The position numbers were made by a program, and so were the translations under genes. 14,870 bases of DNA from Ruminococcaceae bacterium UBA3451 (lineage in GTDB: Bacteria > Bacillota > Clostridia > Oscillospirales > Acutalibacteraceae): positions 1,549 to 16,418 of the forward strand of contig DFRY01000011.1 in the NCBI GenBank assembly GCA_002378845.1, written 5' to 3'. Below the pieces are notes generated by a model that worked only from the letters and a program-made list of their open reading frames with translations, had not been told where the DNA came from and ran no database searches. Shown here piece by piece: positions 5,895 to 12,836 of the stretch (positions are counted from its first letter, which is position 1; each line of letters begins with the position of its first letter).

Positions 5895-6443
5895 TTATAA
5901 AGAAACAAAAATCGGTTCGTGCTGAACAGAAGGAAGAAACTTTTGAAGAAGATCCGCCGTTGCAATTTTTAGGCTGGACGTATTAATACAAGGATGACAG
6001 CCGACAAAAGGGGAAGCGGTTACGTCACGGTCAATCAGCAGCTGTACCCGATTTTCCGTATCGTTCATTAACCCCATTACGCTGACGGAACCCGGCGTAA
6101 TCTGCAGAAAATCCTCCATGTATTGGCGGTCGGCAAAGGAAAGCCTGGAACGGTTAATCTGCTTTGAAAGATCTTTTGTGTGAAATTCTTTGCTGCCTGG
6201 CATCATTAATAAATAAAAGTCCGTTTTCTGCCGGTTGCAAAGAAACAGATTTTTACAAATTGCAACGCCGAGAATTTCACCGACTTCGTCACAGTATTCC
6301 AACTGCCCTGCCGCACCATGGTCAAGCCTTTGATAAGCTATGCCGAGCTTGTCCAGTAAGTCATAGACAGCCATTTCTTTTTCTAAACGGGAATCCGTTG
6401 GTTTTTCTGTGTATAAATTGGGATTAATCCGAATACTGCTCAT
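5895..6443 (-). CDS. ProX/YbaK-type aminoacyl-tRNA deacylase
   Basis: This 182-residue free-standing editing protein of the YbaK/ProX superfamily hydrolyses mischarged tRNA, most likely Ala-tRNA(Pro) by similarity to ProXp-ala/PrdX. The family marks are the lysine in ICKNLFLCN (62-70, Lys64), the FHTKDL region (87-92), the TPGSVSVMGLMND loop (116-128) and FVGCHPCINTSSLKI (146-160). The ending HEPIFVSL is typical of this branch. The ATG at 6443 follows GAGGAAA. It begins 30 nt after the stop of the glycosyltransferase gene, so the two may share a transcript. PrdX genes can sit in proline reductase clusters, but no such genes are here, so this is probably a housekeeping copy. Confidence 0.92.
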   Translation of the reverse strand: MSSIRINPNLYTEKPTDSRLEKEMAVYDLLDKLGIAYQRLDHGAAGQLEYCDEVGEILGVAICKNLFLCNRQKTDFYLLMMPGSKEFHTKDLSKQINRSRLSFADRQYMEDFLQITPGSVSVMGLMNDTENRVQLLIDRDVTASPFVGCHPCINTSSLKIATADLLQKFLPSVQHEPIFVSL

Positions 6444-6473
6444 AGTATTTCCTCATTTATGGTGCAAACTTTT

Positions 6474-7601
6474 TTAATAATGTTCGTTATAATGATTCTG
6501 TTTTGAATTGCCTACTTTAACCTGCCTGCCCTTCCATGCAACGCTACCCAAAAAAGTGACTTGGAAAAAGGAATACAGTAACACAAATAAAAAGAAAAGC
6601 GACGACAGAAAATGCAGCAGGGGCATCAGTACGCCGTACCGACCCGTGTATTTTAGAAAATAAATGATTTGCATGGTGTAAATCAGGTAACCGGCCAAAA
6701 ACGGAATGGAAAGCGGGTGCCCGGCCAAAAGCAGAAACGGGGTACCAAATCCGGTTACCAGTAATCCGATTAGCCAAAGCGCAACCAAAATTACCGTTGC
6801 CCCGGTCAAAGTGGCTGTACTAAGCACCGCGCCTTTGCCGAACCCCTGCATTTCACTTTTAATCCCATTGGGGTACATACGGAAAGATACAAGGTCACAG
6901 CCGAGGAAGTTTTCCACCGGAATGCCCGCTTTCGAGAATTTCTTTCCCAAATTCAAGTCATCCAGCAATTCAGACCGAATGCTGTTGTGCCCGTTAATTT
7001 GCTCGTAATCTTTTCTGGATGCCACAATGCAGGAACCGTAAAGACCTTTGCTGGAATTTTTTCGTTCAAAGGGCGAGGTAAAAGCAAATATACCGAGCAG
7101 ACAGGGGATAAGGGAAAGACGTTCATATAATTTTTCGGTATAGTGGAACGGAACAACGGAAATTACCCCGCCGGATCGTTCCCTCGTTTTTAACAGCGCT
7201 TCCAGCGCGGTGGGCGCCAGCCGGACATCGGCATCCAGAAAAACGAGAATATCCCCGGTTGACCGCAGGAACCCATTCCAGACCGCCCAGGTTTTTCCCG
7301 TCCAGTTTTCCGGCAGTTCTGTATTATGAATCAGCTTAACACCGTATTTTTCGGCAGTCTCGGCAGTCTTGTCCGATGAAAAATCGTCGACGACAATAAT
7401 TTCATCCGGCGGTACGGTTTGGTTTTTCAGGGAATTCAAAATAAACGGAAGATTTTGCTCTTCATTTCTGGCCGGAATAATGACGGATACCTTGCTGTCG
7501 GAATTCCACGGTTCTGTGCCTCGGTTCAGGCAAATTTTCGCAAACAGTACAAAGCCCAGCAGGCATTCTAAAATAAAAATGAGAACAAGGAAAAGATCCA
7601 T
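6474..7601 (-). CDS. Membrane family 2 glycosyltransferase, CrtQ-like
   Basis: This 375-residue protein carries an N-terminal membrane helix (residues 2-22) and a GT2 (GT-A fold) catalytic domain with VSVIIPARNEEQNLPFIL (38-55), IIVVDDFSSDKT (68-79), the metal-binding FLDADVRL (121-128) and the acceptor-side ELLDDLNLGKKF (211-222). Three to four C-terminal helices (about 266-350) end in the basic WKGRQ (356-360). This arrangement resembles CrtQ, the 4,4'-diaponeurosporenoate glycosyltransferase, and related transferases acting on lipid acceptors. No carotenoid genes are near, so the acceptor is unknown. The start is ATG at 7601, since AAAGGGG lies 8 nt before it; a TTG two codons earlier is too close to that site. 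It may form an operon with ProX. Confidence 0.88.
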   Translation of the reverse strand: MDLFLVLIFILECLLGFVLFAKICLNRGTEPWNSDSKVSVIIPARNEEQNLPFILNSLKNQTVPPDEIIVVDDFSSDKTAETAEKYGVKLIHNTELPENWTGKTWAVWNGFLRSTGDILVFLDADVRLAPTALEALLKTRERSGGVISVVPFHYTEKLYERLSLIPCLLGIFAFTSPFERKNSSKGLYGSCIVASRKDYEQINGHNSIRSELLDDLNLGKKFSKAGIPVENFLGCDLVSFRMYPNGIKSEMQGFGKGAVLSTATLTGATVILVALWLIGLLVTGFGTPFLLLAGHPLSIPFLAGYLIYTMQIIYFLKYTGRYGVLMPLLHFLSSLFFLFVLLYSFFQVTFLGSVAWKGRQVKVGNSKQNHYNEHY

Positions 7602-7656
7602 ATCCAAATCCCCTTTTACAATTAATTTGGTCTGACGTTTTAGTTGGAATACGGTT

Positions 7657-7665
7657 ATTATATCA
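7657..7665 (-). promoter_or_regulatory. Extended -10 promoter for the glycosyltransferase
   Basis: On the minus strand TGATATAAT (7665-7657) is a perfect extended -10 box. No clear -35 box precedes it. The predicted leader to the ATG at 7601 is about 50 nt. Confidence 0.55.
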
Positions 7666-7773
7666 TGATAAGAACAAAAAGGGTACCGCTAATTCACCTG
7701 AGAAATATAGACACTTTATAAGAAATTTATATTGAAAAATATAATTTTGCTGTTTCAAGGCGATAAATAGCAA

Positions 7774-7808
7774 ACAAAAAACAAAAAACGGCCGCTATTT
7801 GCGGCCGT
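7774..7808 (-). terminator. Intrinsic terminator after the small membrane protein pair
   Basis: ACGGCCGC (7788-7795) pairs with GCGGCCGT (7801-7808) around TATTT. On the minus strand the stem is followed by six T and more T-rich sequence. It lies 25 nt after the stop of the 160-residue membrane protein. Confidence 0.9.
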
Positions 7809-7833
7809 AAAAATACAGAACTTTATTACAATT

Positions 7834-8316
7834 CTATTTTAAAGCTTTTTTCACAGCAGTCCAGTTTTGCGCGGTGATTCCAATGTGCCCTATTCCCAAA
7901 AGAACAGCGGCAATTCCAAGCCAAATCACTTTTCCGTAGACGGCAACCAAGAAGATTGCTGCAACCGGAAGAACGGCCAGAGGCAGCGGAATGCCAAGAA
8001 ACGGACGGAAAAAATCCACGGTAACGTGCTTTCCAAAGAAATATCTTCCCCAGCAAACAAGGTATAAAAGCATAAGCAAAAAGGCAATTCCAAGCCAGAC
8101 TGTCCAAAGATTGATACCGTGAATGTTAAAATTATCAAACATTAAAACCAAAGTGGTGCACAAAACCTGCCCGGTGCGTTCCAATACAACCAATATTTTG
8201 TTTTCATTTGTTTGAATTGGGTTAATGGGCGGATGAAGCCCATAAAGAATGTTGGGAATGAACAGGCAGCATAAAAAGAAAATCCCGGTATAGGAAAAGC
8301 CAAACGTTCCAAACAT
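7834..8316 (-). CDS. Conserved-type hypothetical membrane protein, about five helices
   Basis: This is a 160-residue hydrophobic protein with membrane segments near residues 8-26, 45-62, 70-90, 108-126 and 129-147. A polar loop after the first helix (LHPPINPIQTNENK, 28-41) precedes LVVLERTGQV (42-51). I recognise the general look of uncharacterised clostridial membrane proteins but not a named family. The ATG at 8316 is chosen because GGGAG lies just upstream; an in-frame start at 8337 would add seven residues and lies in the ribosome-site region. The gene begins 24 nt after the stop of the Cys-motif membrane protein on the same strand, so they probably form one unit and may work together. 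Confidence 0.8.
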   Translation of the reverse strand: MFGTFGFSYTGIFFLCCLFIPNILYGLHPPINPIQTNENKILVVLERTGQVLCTTLVLMFDNFNIHGINLWTVWLGIAFLLMLLYLVCWGRYFFGKHVTVDFFRPFLGIPLPLAVLPVAAIFLVAVYGKVIWLGIAAVLLGIGHIGITAQNWTAVKKALK

Positions 8317-8340
8317 AAAAATCTCCCTTTCCGGCACTGC

Positions 8341-8661
8341 TTAATTTGCTTCTGCCCATTTGCCAAACCGCAGAATAAGCCGGTCAGCCAACTGAACCAG
8401 ACCAAACAATACAAGAAAAACCAGAAGCGACACATACAGGGTACTTCCTAAAAGGTTTACCTGAACAGACATTGCAATTGCAAAAGCGGCAATAAATCCG
8501 ATGATATTTACAATCCAGTAAAGCAGCTGCCATGGCGGACTTAATTTGATGCGACGGCCGCAGCTATCGCACGGCAGGCTGCGAAAAAATGGCTGCGGGA
8601 TTCGGAAAGAGTAACCCGCTGTGTATCGGTGACTGCAGGGGGCGTTGTCGTTCTTTGGCAT
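8341..8661 (-). CDS. Small membrane protein with N-terminal Cys motif (cxxc_20_cxxc-like)
   Basis: This 106-residue protein has a cytoplasmic-looking N-terminus with Cys9, then Cys31 and Cys34 in PCDSCGRRIKL (30-40), followed by two membrane helices (about 44-64 and 71-93). The spacing of about 21 residues between the Cys groups, followed by two helices, recalls the small Firmicutes proteins named for a CxxC-20-CxxC pattern. Here the first pair is degenerate (C-S-H-R), though His11 could act as a metal ligand. The ATG at 8661 follows AAGGAG, while the longer open frame to 8730 includes promoter sequence. It is the first gene of a pair with the five-helix membrane protein. Its function is unknown. 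Confidence 0.75.
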   Translation of the reverse strand: MPKNDNAPCSHRYTAGYSFRIPQPFFRSLPCDSCGRRIKLSPPWQLLYWIVNIIGFIAAFAIAMSVQVNLLGSTLYVSLLVFLVLFGLVQLADRLILRFGKWAEAN

Positions 8662-8701
8662 AATAAACTCCTTAAACTTGATTCGCTCCTTTGATGATAT
8701 A

Positions 8702-8730
8702 ATTGTATCAGCTTTTGTCAGTTGCGGCAA
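8702..8730 (-). promoter_or_regulatory. Candidate promoter of the small membrane protein pair
   Basis: On the minus strand TTGCCG (8730-8725) and TACAAT (8707-8702) are 17 nt apart, with TGA directly before the -10 box as an extended element. The predicted leader is about 35 nt and ends in the AAGGAG of the 106-residue gene. It begins right after the nitroreductase stop codon, so the pair need not depend on read-through. Confidence 0.6.
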
Positions 8731-8739
8731 CCCTGCTGC

Positions 8740-9456
8740 TTAGAAGTTCTTCAAATACTCGGCCGCGGAACGGTTCATTTCCTGTGAAAAGTCCGACATA
8801 TATTTCCGTTTGCAAAAGTCAGAAATACTCTCCTTTTTCCCTTGCTCTTGGTACATGGAAAGCAGCTCTTCGGGCGGCATTTCGCGGTAAGCGTTCGTGT
8901 GGATAATGTGGCTTTTGTCAAACCGACCGGGCTTTGCCCGCTCCAATTGCTGTTTGGTTGGGTAACCGTACACAACCATAGAAACCGGAAGGGTGTGTTT
9001 TGGCAGTGAGAGCAAATTCCTGATTTTTTCACAGTTTTCCAGAATATCACCGATATAGCAGGAGCCCAGCCCAAGCGAGTGTGCGGCGGTGACGGTATTC
9101 TGTGCTACAATCAGCGCGTCTGAACAGGCAAGTAATAAATCGCCGGCACCGGGCTTGCGGGGGGACAGCCCCGCTGCAAGAAATGTATTGTACCATCTTT
9201 CGTAATCTGCTACAAATACAAAAACAACCGGAGCTTTTGCAATAAAAGGCTGGTTGTCGCAAAGCATGGCCAGCTTCTGTTTTATGCTGGAATCCGTCAC
9301 ATCAATTATGGTATAAAGCATCATATTTCCGGCGGTGGGTGCTTCAAAAGCGGCGGTATAAAGTTCTTCTTTTACTTCCTGCTCAACTGCTTTTTCTTCA
9401 AATACCCGCACGGATTTTCTTTCTTTTAACTGGCTTAATACTTCATTTGTTTCCAT
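8740..9456 (-). CDS. Nitroreductase-family flavin oxidoreductase
   Basis: This 238-residue FMN enzyme should use NAD(P)H to reduce nitro compounds, quinones or flavins; the natural substrate is unknown. Family marks are the FMN phosphate-binding RKSVRVFEEK (13-22), APTAGNMMLY (39-48), the central helix ACSDALIVAQNTVTAAHSLGLGSCYIGD (110-137) and VSMVVYGYPT (158-167). The rest, with KPGRFDKSHIIHTNAYRE (175-192), fits the NfsA-like branch that extends past the core. ATG at 9456 is chosen because GGGGAG lies before it; the open frame to 9525 overlaps the end of the NERD gene and has no such site. It starts 41 nt after the NERD gene, so they may be co-transcribed. No terminator is seen after it. 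Confidence 0.92.
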   Translation of the reverse strand: METNEVLSQLKERKSVRVFEEKAVEQEVKEELYTAAFEAPTAGNMMLYTIIDVTDSSIKQKLAMLCDNQPFIAKAPVVFVFVADYERWYNTFLAAGLSPRKPGAGDLLLACSDALIVAQNTVTAAHSLGLGSCYIGDILENCEKIRNLLSLPKHTLPVSMVVYGYPTKQQLERAKPGRFDKSHIIHTNAYREMPPEELLSMYQEQGKKESISDFCKRKYMSDFSQEMNRSAAEYLKNF

Positions 9457-9497
9457 AGTAGCTCCCCTATAGTAAAATATATAAATGATAGTTGATT

Positions 9498-10415
9498 TTA
9501 TGAAATATTGATAATGCTTCGGCATTGAGGGAATTTCGAGCAGCCCCAGAATTCGGAACCGACTTTATCACCTCTTGTAGCGCGGCGCTTAATCATTGGT
9601 GCACCACATTTAGGGCATAACGGAGCGGGTGGTTCCGAAACTTCGGGGGATGATTGATCGGGTTCTGCGCTTTCTGCCAGTGCTTTGCGATATTTTTCAG
9701 TAAAGTCCGTTTTACAAGCCTGATGCTTTGAAAGGTAAAACTTTGCAAGTTCTTCCATATCACTATCACTGCTGGGTGTAGTGCCTGATTCCGCGTTTAC
9801 CTTTTGAATGTAATCTATTAAGTGGTCTGCACGAATTACCTGACTTTTAATCTCTTTTGGCGCATACTTTGCATCTAAAACCGTCTTTGGATTTGCCATA
9901 ACAACAACAGATTGATAGTTTTCATAAAAGTTATGTTCAAATAAAGACCGAGTAATAAAATTGCTCTTTTCGGCACTTCGAATCTGTTTGATTAATTCCA
10001 GATGCCTTTTCCCCTGCGTAAACGGAGAATAGATTCCTTCTTTTCGGTTACCTATTATTCGCAAGAAATCTCCTGTGCTATTAATAATTATATCTCCGTA
10101 AAGATTTTTACATTCAATTATAAAAGCGAGTTTTTTGGTGATAACCAAAAAATCGATCTGGGCAGATAACTCGTCCTGTTTCAAATATAAATCGTGCAGG
10201 ACATACATAGGGATATGGCTGTTTTTTAATTCAAACAAGATAATATTCTCACCATATATCCCGGCGTTTACAGCTGCAATATCATGTTCTAATTGTGCTT
10301 TTATCTTTGCGTTTTCTACTTCTTCTAAAAGTTGTTCTAATTGTTTTTGGTGTTCTGTTGCACTGCTGTCTTCTTTTAAAATGACAGGTTCCTTTAGTTT
10401 GTCGAAAATTCCCAT
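9498..10415 (-). CDS. NERD-domain protein with C-terminal topoisomerase-type zinc finger
   Basis: This is a 305-residue protein. Residues about 20-45 look like a short coiled coil. A NERD (nuclease-related) domain follows: AGIYGENIILFEL (51-63, Glu56), SAQIDFLVITKKLAFIIECKN (84-104, Asp88, Glu101, Lys103) and GDIIIN. The Asp and Glu-x-Lys layout matches the restriction-endonuclease-like core, so DNA or RNA cleavage is possible but unproven. A linker rich in Ser, Glu and Pro (about 245-265) leads to a zinc finger with Cys267, Cys270, Cys292 and Cys298, like those at the end of topoisomerase I. The ATG at 10415 follows GGGAG. The pairing is a known NERD domain combination. No helicase or restriction partner is next to it, and the downstream gene is a nitroreductase. 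A DNA-processing role is inferred. Confidence 0.9.
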   Translation of the reverse strand: MGIFDKLKEPVILKEDSSATEHQKQLEQLLEEVENAKIKAQLEHDIAAVNAGIYGENIILFELKNSHIPMYVLHDLYLKQDELSAQIDFLVITKKLAFIIECKNLYGDIIINSTGDFLRIIGNRKEGIYSPFTQGKRHLELIKQIRSAEKSNFITRSLFEHNFYENYQSVVVMANPKTVLDAKYAPKEIKSQVIRADHLIDYIQKVNAESGTTPSSDSDMEELAKFYLSKHQACKTDFTEKYRKALAESAEPDQSSPEVSEPPAPLCPKCGAPMIKRRATRGDKVGSEFWGCSKFPQCRSIINIS

Positions 10416-10475
10416 TCCTAATCTCCCATATCAGAAAGGATGAAACAGAGCCTTTGTTTTTGTATTCATAATACG

Positions 10476-10504
10476 ATTATATAACCGAATACCCCCGAAT
10501 TCAA
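10476..10504 (-). promoter_or_regulatory. Candidate sigma-A promoter of the NERD gene
   Basis: On the minus strand TTGAAT (10504-10499) and a perfect TATAAT (10481-10476) are 17 nt apart. The predicted start near 10469 gives a leader of about 54 nt. It is one of the best promoters in the window. Confidence 0.7.
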
Positions 10505-10550
10505 CAGATGTTACGATTTTGGAATAATATTGTCGAAAGTTTATATTCTA

Positions 10551-10589
10551 AAAAAAACCGCCCGCCAAACAAAAAGTTTAGTCGGGCGG
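10551..10589 (-). terminator. Intrinsic terminator of the two-component operon
   Basis: CCGCCCG (10558-10564) pairs with CGGGCGG (10583-10589), and an inner AT-rich stem with a small bulge continues it. On the minus strand a run of T follows. It lies about 10 nt after the response regulator stop codon. Confidence 0.88.
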
Positions 10590-10598
10590 GTACTTATT

Positions 10599-11288
10599 TT
10601 ATGCGTTAAAACGGTACCCGGTTCCCCAAAGGGTTTCGATAAATTCCGGGGAAGAGGAATCTTTTTCAATTTTTTTACGAATTTTTTGAATATGCACGGG
10701 AACGGTTGCAGTATCGCCGTAATAATCCGATCCCCAAATGGCGTCAAACAAATGCTCTTTGGAAAAGACAATATTCGGGTTTGAAGCAAGAAAACAAAGC
10801 AGTTCATATTCTTTTGTGGTCAGCTGAACTTCCGCATTATTTACGAACACCTTATGGGACGAGGTGTTTATTTCAAGCCCCTTATGTGAAATAATATCGG
10901 TTGCCGCGCCGCTCCCGCCTTGCAGCCGTTCATAACGGGAAATATGGGATTTTACCCGTGCCGCCAGCTCTGCGGGGCTGAACGGCTTCGTCAGGTAATC
11001 GTCCGCGCCGCAGTCCAGACCGCGAATTTTATCAATATCCTCCATGCGTGCCGAAACGACGATGATGGGAATTTCCAGTTTTTTACGAACGTCCCGAATA
11101 ATCTCGAAGCCGCTTTTCCCCGGCAGCATTAAATCAACAATAATGGCGTTATATTCGCCGGTTACCGCTTTTCTGCCCGCTGCTGCGCCGTCCGATTCAA
11201 TGTCGGAATCGTACCCGTTTAATTTTAAGTAATCCCGTTCCAGTTCCGCAATATTCTGGTCGTCCTCTATAATCAATATCTTTTTCAT
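10599..11288 (-). CDS. OmpR-family response regulator
   Basis: This 229-residue regulator has a receiver domain (1-118) with the acidic pair Asp9/Asp10, phospho-acceptor Asp52 in VDLMLPG, Ser79 and Lys101 in LTKPFSPAEL. Its winged-helix DNA-binding domain (about 132-227) has LTTKEYELLCFLASNPNIVFSKEHLFDAIWG and ends in VHIQKIRKKIEKD and FIETLWGTGYRF. It should be phosphorylated by the kinase encoded just before it; the two genes overlap by ATGA. GGAGGA before the ATG is strong. Likely targets are its own promoter and the divergent ABC exporter, by analogy with many Firmicutes export modules and not shown by the sequence alone. Confidence 0.96.
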   Translation of the reverse strand: MKKILIIEDDQNIAELERDYLKLNGYDSDIESDGAAAGRKAVTGEYNAIIVDLMLPGKSGFEIIRDVRKKLEIPIIVVSARMEDIDKIRGLDCGADDYLTKPFSPAELAARVKSHISRYERLQGGSGAATDIISHKGLEINTSSHKVFVNNAEVQLTTKEYELLCFLASNPNIVFSKEHLFDAIWGSDYYGDTATVPVHIQKIRKKIEKDSSSPEFIETLWGTGYRFNA

Positions 11289-12670
11289 GCTTTGTCCTCC
11301 TTTTTTAAGTCCTCCGCACGGTTCAGCAGTGGGATAGAAACGGTAAAACAGCTTCCTTTCCCCAGCTCGCTTACCACTTGAATATTCCCGCCGTGTGCCT
11401 GTGCCAGTTCCATTGCAATGGCAAGACCGAGCCCGGTGCTGGAAAAATCCTTTGTGCGTTCGGTGTCCACCCGGTAAAAACGTTCAAAAATATGCTCCAG
11501 CTTGTCTTCCGGAATTCCCGAGCCGTTGTCCGTCAGGTCAATATGGACAAACCCATCTGCTTCATATAATTTTGCGGTAATATTCAGCTGCGGTTTTGAC
11601 GCGTGTTTTACCGCGTTGTCAATAATATTGCGGATGATTTGATAAAAACGTTTTCCGTCCAGCTTTACGGCGCTGTCTTCGGTAAGAAGATCGACGTATT
11701 CAAATTCAATGTTCTTTTCCTCTAAATCAAGCCGAAACTCCTCCATCATATCCTGAATGAAGGGGCGAATTTTAACCTCGTCGAAGTGGAAATCCAGCTT
11801 TTGCATGTCAAGTTTGGAAAACAGGAACAGGTCGTCAATCAGACGGTTCATATAAGAGGCATTACTTTCAATAATTTTCAGGTATTTCAGCAGCTTTTCC
11901 TTTGGAATGTCCTGAAAAGAGGTAATAACTTCAATATAACCCTGCACCGAGGTTATGGGCGTTTTCAGGTCGTGCGATATATTGGCGATCAGCGATTTTC
12001 GGTTCTCCTCATATTCTGCTTTCAGCTGCTCGCTTTTTTTCAGTTTTTCCGCCATTTCGTTAAACGCGGTAATCAGCGGGCCGATTTCGTTGGTTACTTC
12101 TTCATTCACTGTAACGTCGTAATCCCCGGCAGCCACTTTGTAAATCCCCTCTTTTAAGCTATCAATGGGCTTCAAAATGCGTTCCCTGATTTCCTGTAGG
12201 AAGAACATTTCCGAAAAGCTGCCGATGCTGGTTATAAGCGCAAAAATCAGAACAACAATCTTTAGTCCGGTTTCAAGGCCGCCAAACCAAAAAAGAAGAA
12301 ACCAAAGCAAAAGGTTTATAATGAGCACAACCGGGCGCGTATAGCGAATGTGCTTGTAATATCGTTGAAAATCCGCATCGCCGTTTGGAAAAGAACCGTA
12401 TTCTATTTTATAATGAAGTTCTTTCCATTCTTTTTGCGCGGCATTGATTTTATTCTGTAGTTCAATCTGCTCTTTGGTTGGGCCGTTTCGCTGGTACCGC
12501 TGTGTTGCGCGCAGCAAGCTCTGGTACGAGCGAATCCGCCGCTGAAGGGCGCTGTACTGATACCGGAGCTCTTCCTTCTGGTTTTGAAATTCCAGGTGTT
12601 TACGGGAATCATTGGCGTAATGATCCACCATTCTTCGTCTTAAATATAACATTCGCGTTTTAATGCTCAT
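11285..12670 (-). CDS. HAMP-containing sensor histidine kinase with large cytoplasmic N-terminus
   Basis: This is a 461-residue kinase. Residues 1-110 are very polar and basic with coiled-coil character and no signal peptide. Two membrane helices follow (about 113-130 and 135-157) separated by only a few residues, then a HAMP region (about 160-212), the HisKA phosphotransfer helix with His233 in IANISHDLKTPIT, and the HATPase domain with the N box around Asn352 (RNIIDNAVKHA), DNGSGIPE (381-388), FERFYR and TGLGLAIA (412-419). The near absence of an extracytoplasmic loop is typical of intramembrane-sensing kinases that follow a transporter or a membrane-bound signal. The long N-terminal region before the first helix is unusual. 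The ATG at 12670 has a modest AGGA upstream. The gene overlaps the response regulator by 4 bp and is divergent from an ABC exporter. Confidence 0.95.
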   Translation of the reverse strand: MSIKTRMLYLRRRMVDHYANDSRKHLEFQNQKEELRYQYSALQRRIRSYQSLLRATQRYQRNGPTKEQIELQNKINAAQKEWKELHYKIEYGSFPNGDADFQRYYKHIRYTRPVVLIINLLLWFLLFWFGGLETGLKIVVLIFALITSIGSFSEMFFLQEIRERILKPIDSLKEGIYKVAAGDYDVTVNEEVTNEIGPLITAFNEMAEKLKKSEQLKAEYEENRKSLIANISHDLKTPITSVQGYIEVITSFQDIPKEKLLKYLKIIESNASYMNRLIDDLFLFSKLDMQKLDFHFDEVKIRPFIQDMMEEFRLDLEEKNIEFEYVDLLTEDSAVKLDGKRFYQIIRNIIDNAVKHASKPQLNITAKLYEADGFVHIDLTDNGSGIPEDKLEHIFERFYRVDTERTKDFSSTGLGLAIAMELAQAHGGNIQVVSELGKGSCFTVSIPLLNRAEDLKKEDKA

Positions 12671-12704
12671 GTGTATTCCTGCTTTCCGTACTTTTCTGCT
12701 TCTT

Positions 12705-12732
12705 ATTATAATAGATGCACTTAAACCGTGAA
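12705..12732 (-). promoter_or_regulatory. Candidate promoter of the two-component operon
   Basis: On the minus strand TTCACG (12732-12727) and a perfect TATAAT (12710-12705) are 16 nt apart. The leader would be about 28 nt. The weak -35 box suits regulation by the operon's own response regulator. Confidence 0.55.
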
Positions 12733-12739
12733 TAAAGTA

Positions 12740-12790
12740 TTTTTAAAGATTTTATAAAAAGTTTAAGCATTCTTTTCGTAGTTTTTAAAG
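12740..12790. repeat. Direct repeat in the divergent kinase/exporter control region
   Basis: TTTTTAAAG occurs at 12740-12748 and at 12782-12790, starts 42 bp apart, which is four helical turns. The first copy lies just upstream of the kinase operon's -35 region and the second just before the exporter's -10 box. This placing would let one regulator act on both promoters. The DNA is AT-rich, so chance is not excluded. Confidence 0.4.
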
Positions 12791-12798
12791 CCGTCTTT

Positions 12799-12804
12799 TA
12801 TAAT
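12799..12804 (+). promoter_or_regulatory. Candidate -10 box of the ABC exporter operon
   Basis: This is a perfect TATAAT with only a weak -35 place (TTCGTA at 12775, 18 nt away). Transcription would begin near 12811. That is at or past the in-frame ATG at 12810, so it supports translation from the GTG at 12837. A weak -35 box would suit activation by the response regulator. Confidence 0.5.
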
Positions 12805-12836
12805 AACCAATGAAATCAAACGTGAGGAGAATCAAC

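Noticed and set aside
7723..7748. AT-rich inverted repeat with GAAA centre upstream of the glycosyltransferase promoter
   Set aside because: The arms are only A and T with a mismatch in a very AT-rich gap; chance is a fair explanation.
9519..9532. AATGC/GCATT mini-hairpin near the end of the NERD gene
   Set aside because: It is a five-base-pair stem inside coding sequence with no U-tract, too weak for a terminator.
10985..11000. Half-site GTCAGGT, also seen near 564 and 11534
   Set aside because: These are single half-sites inside genes without the second arm or a following TATACT, so they are probably chance matches to the WYL-site half.
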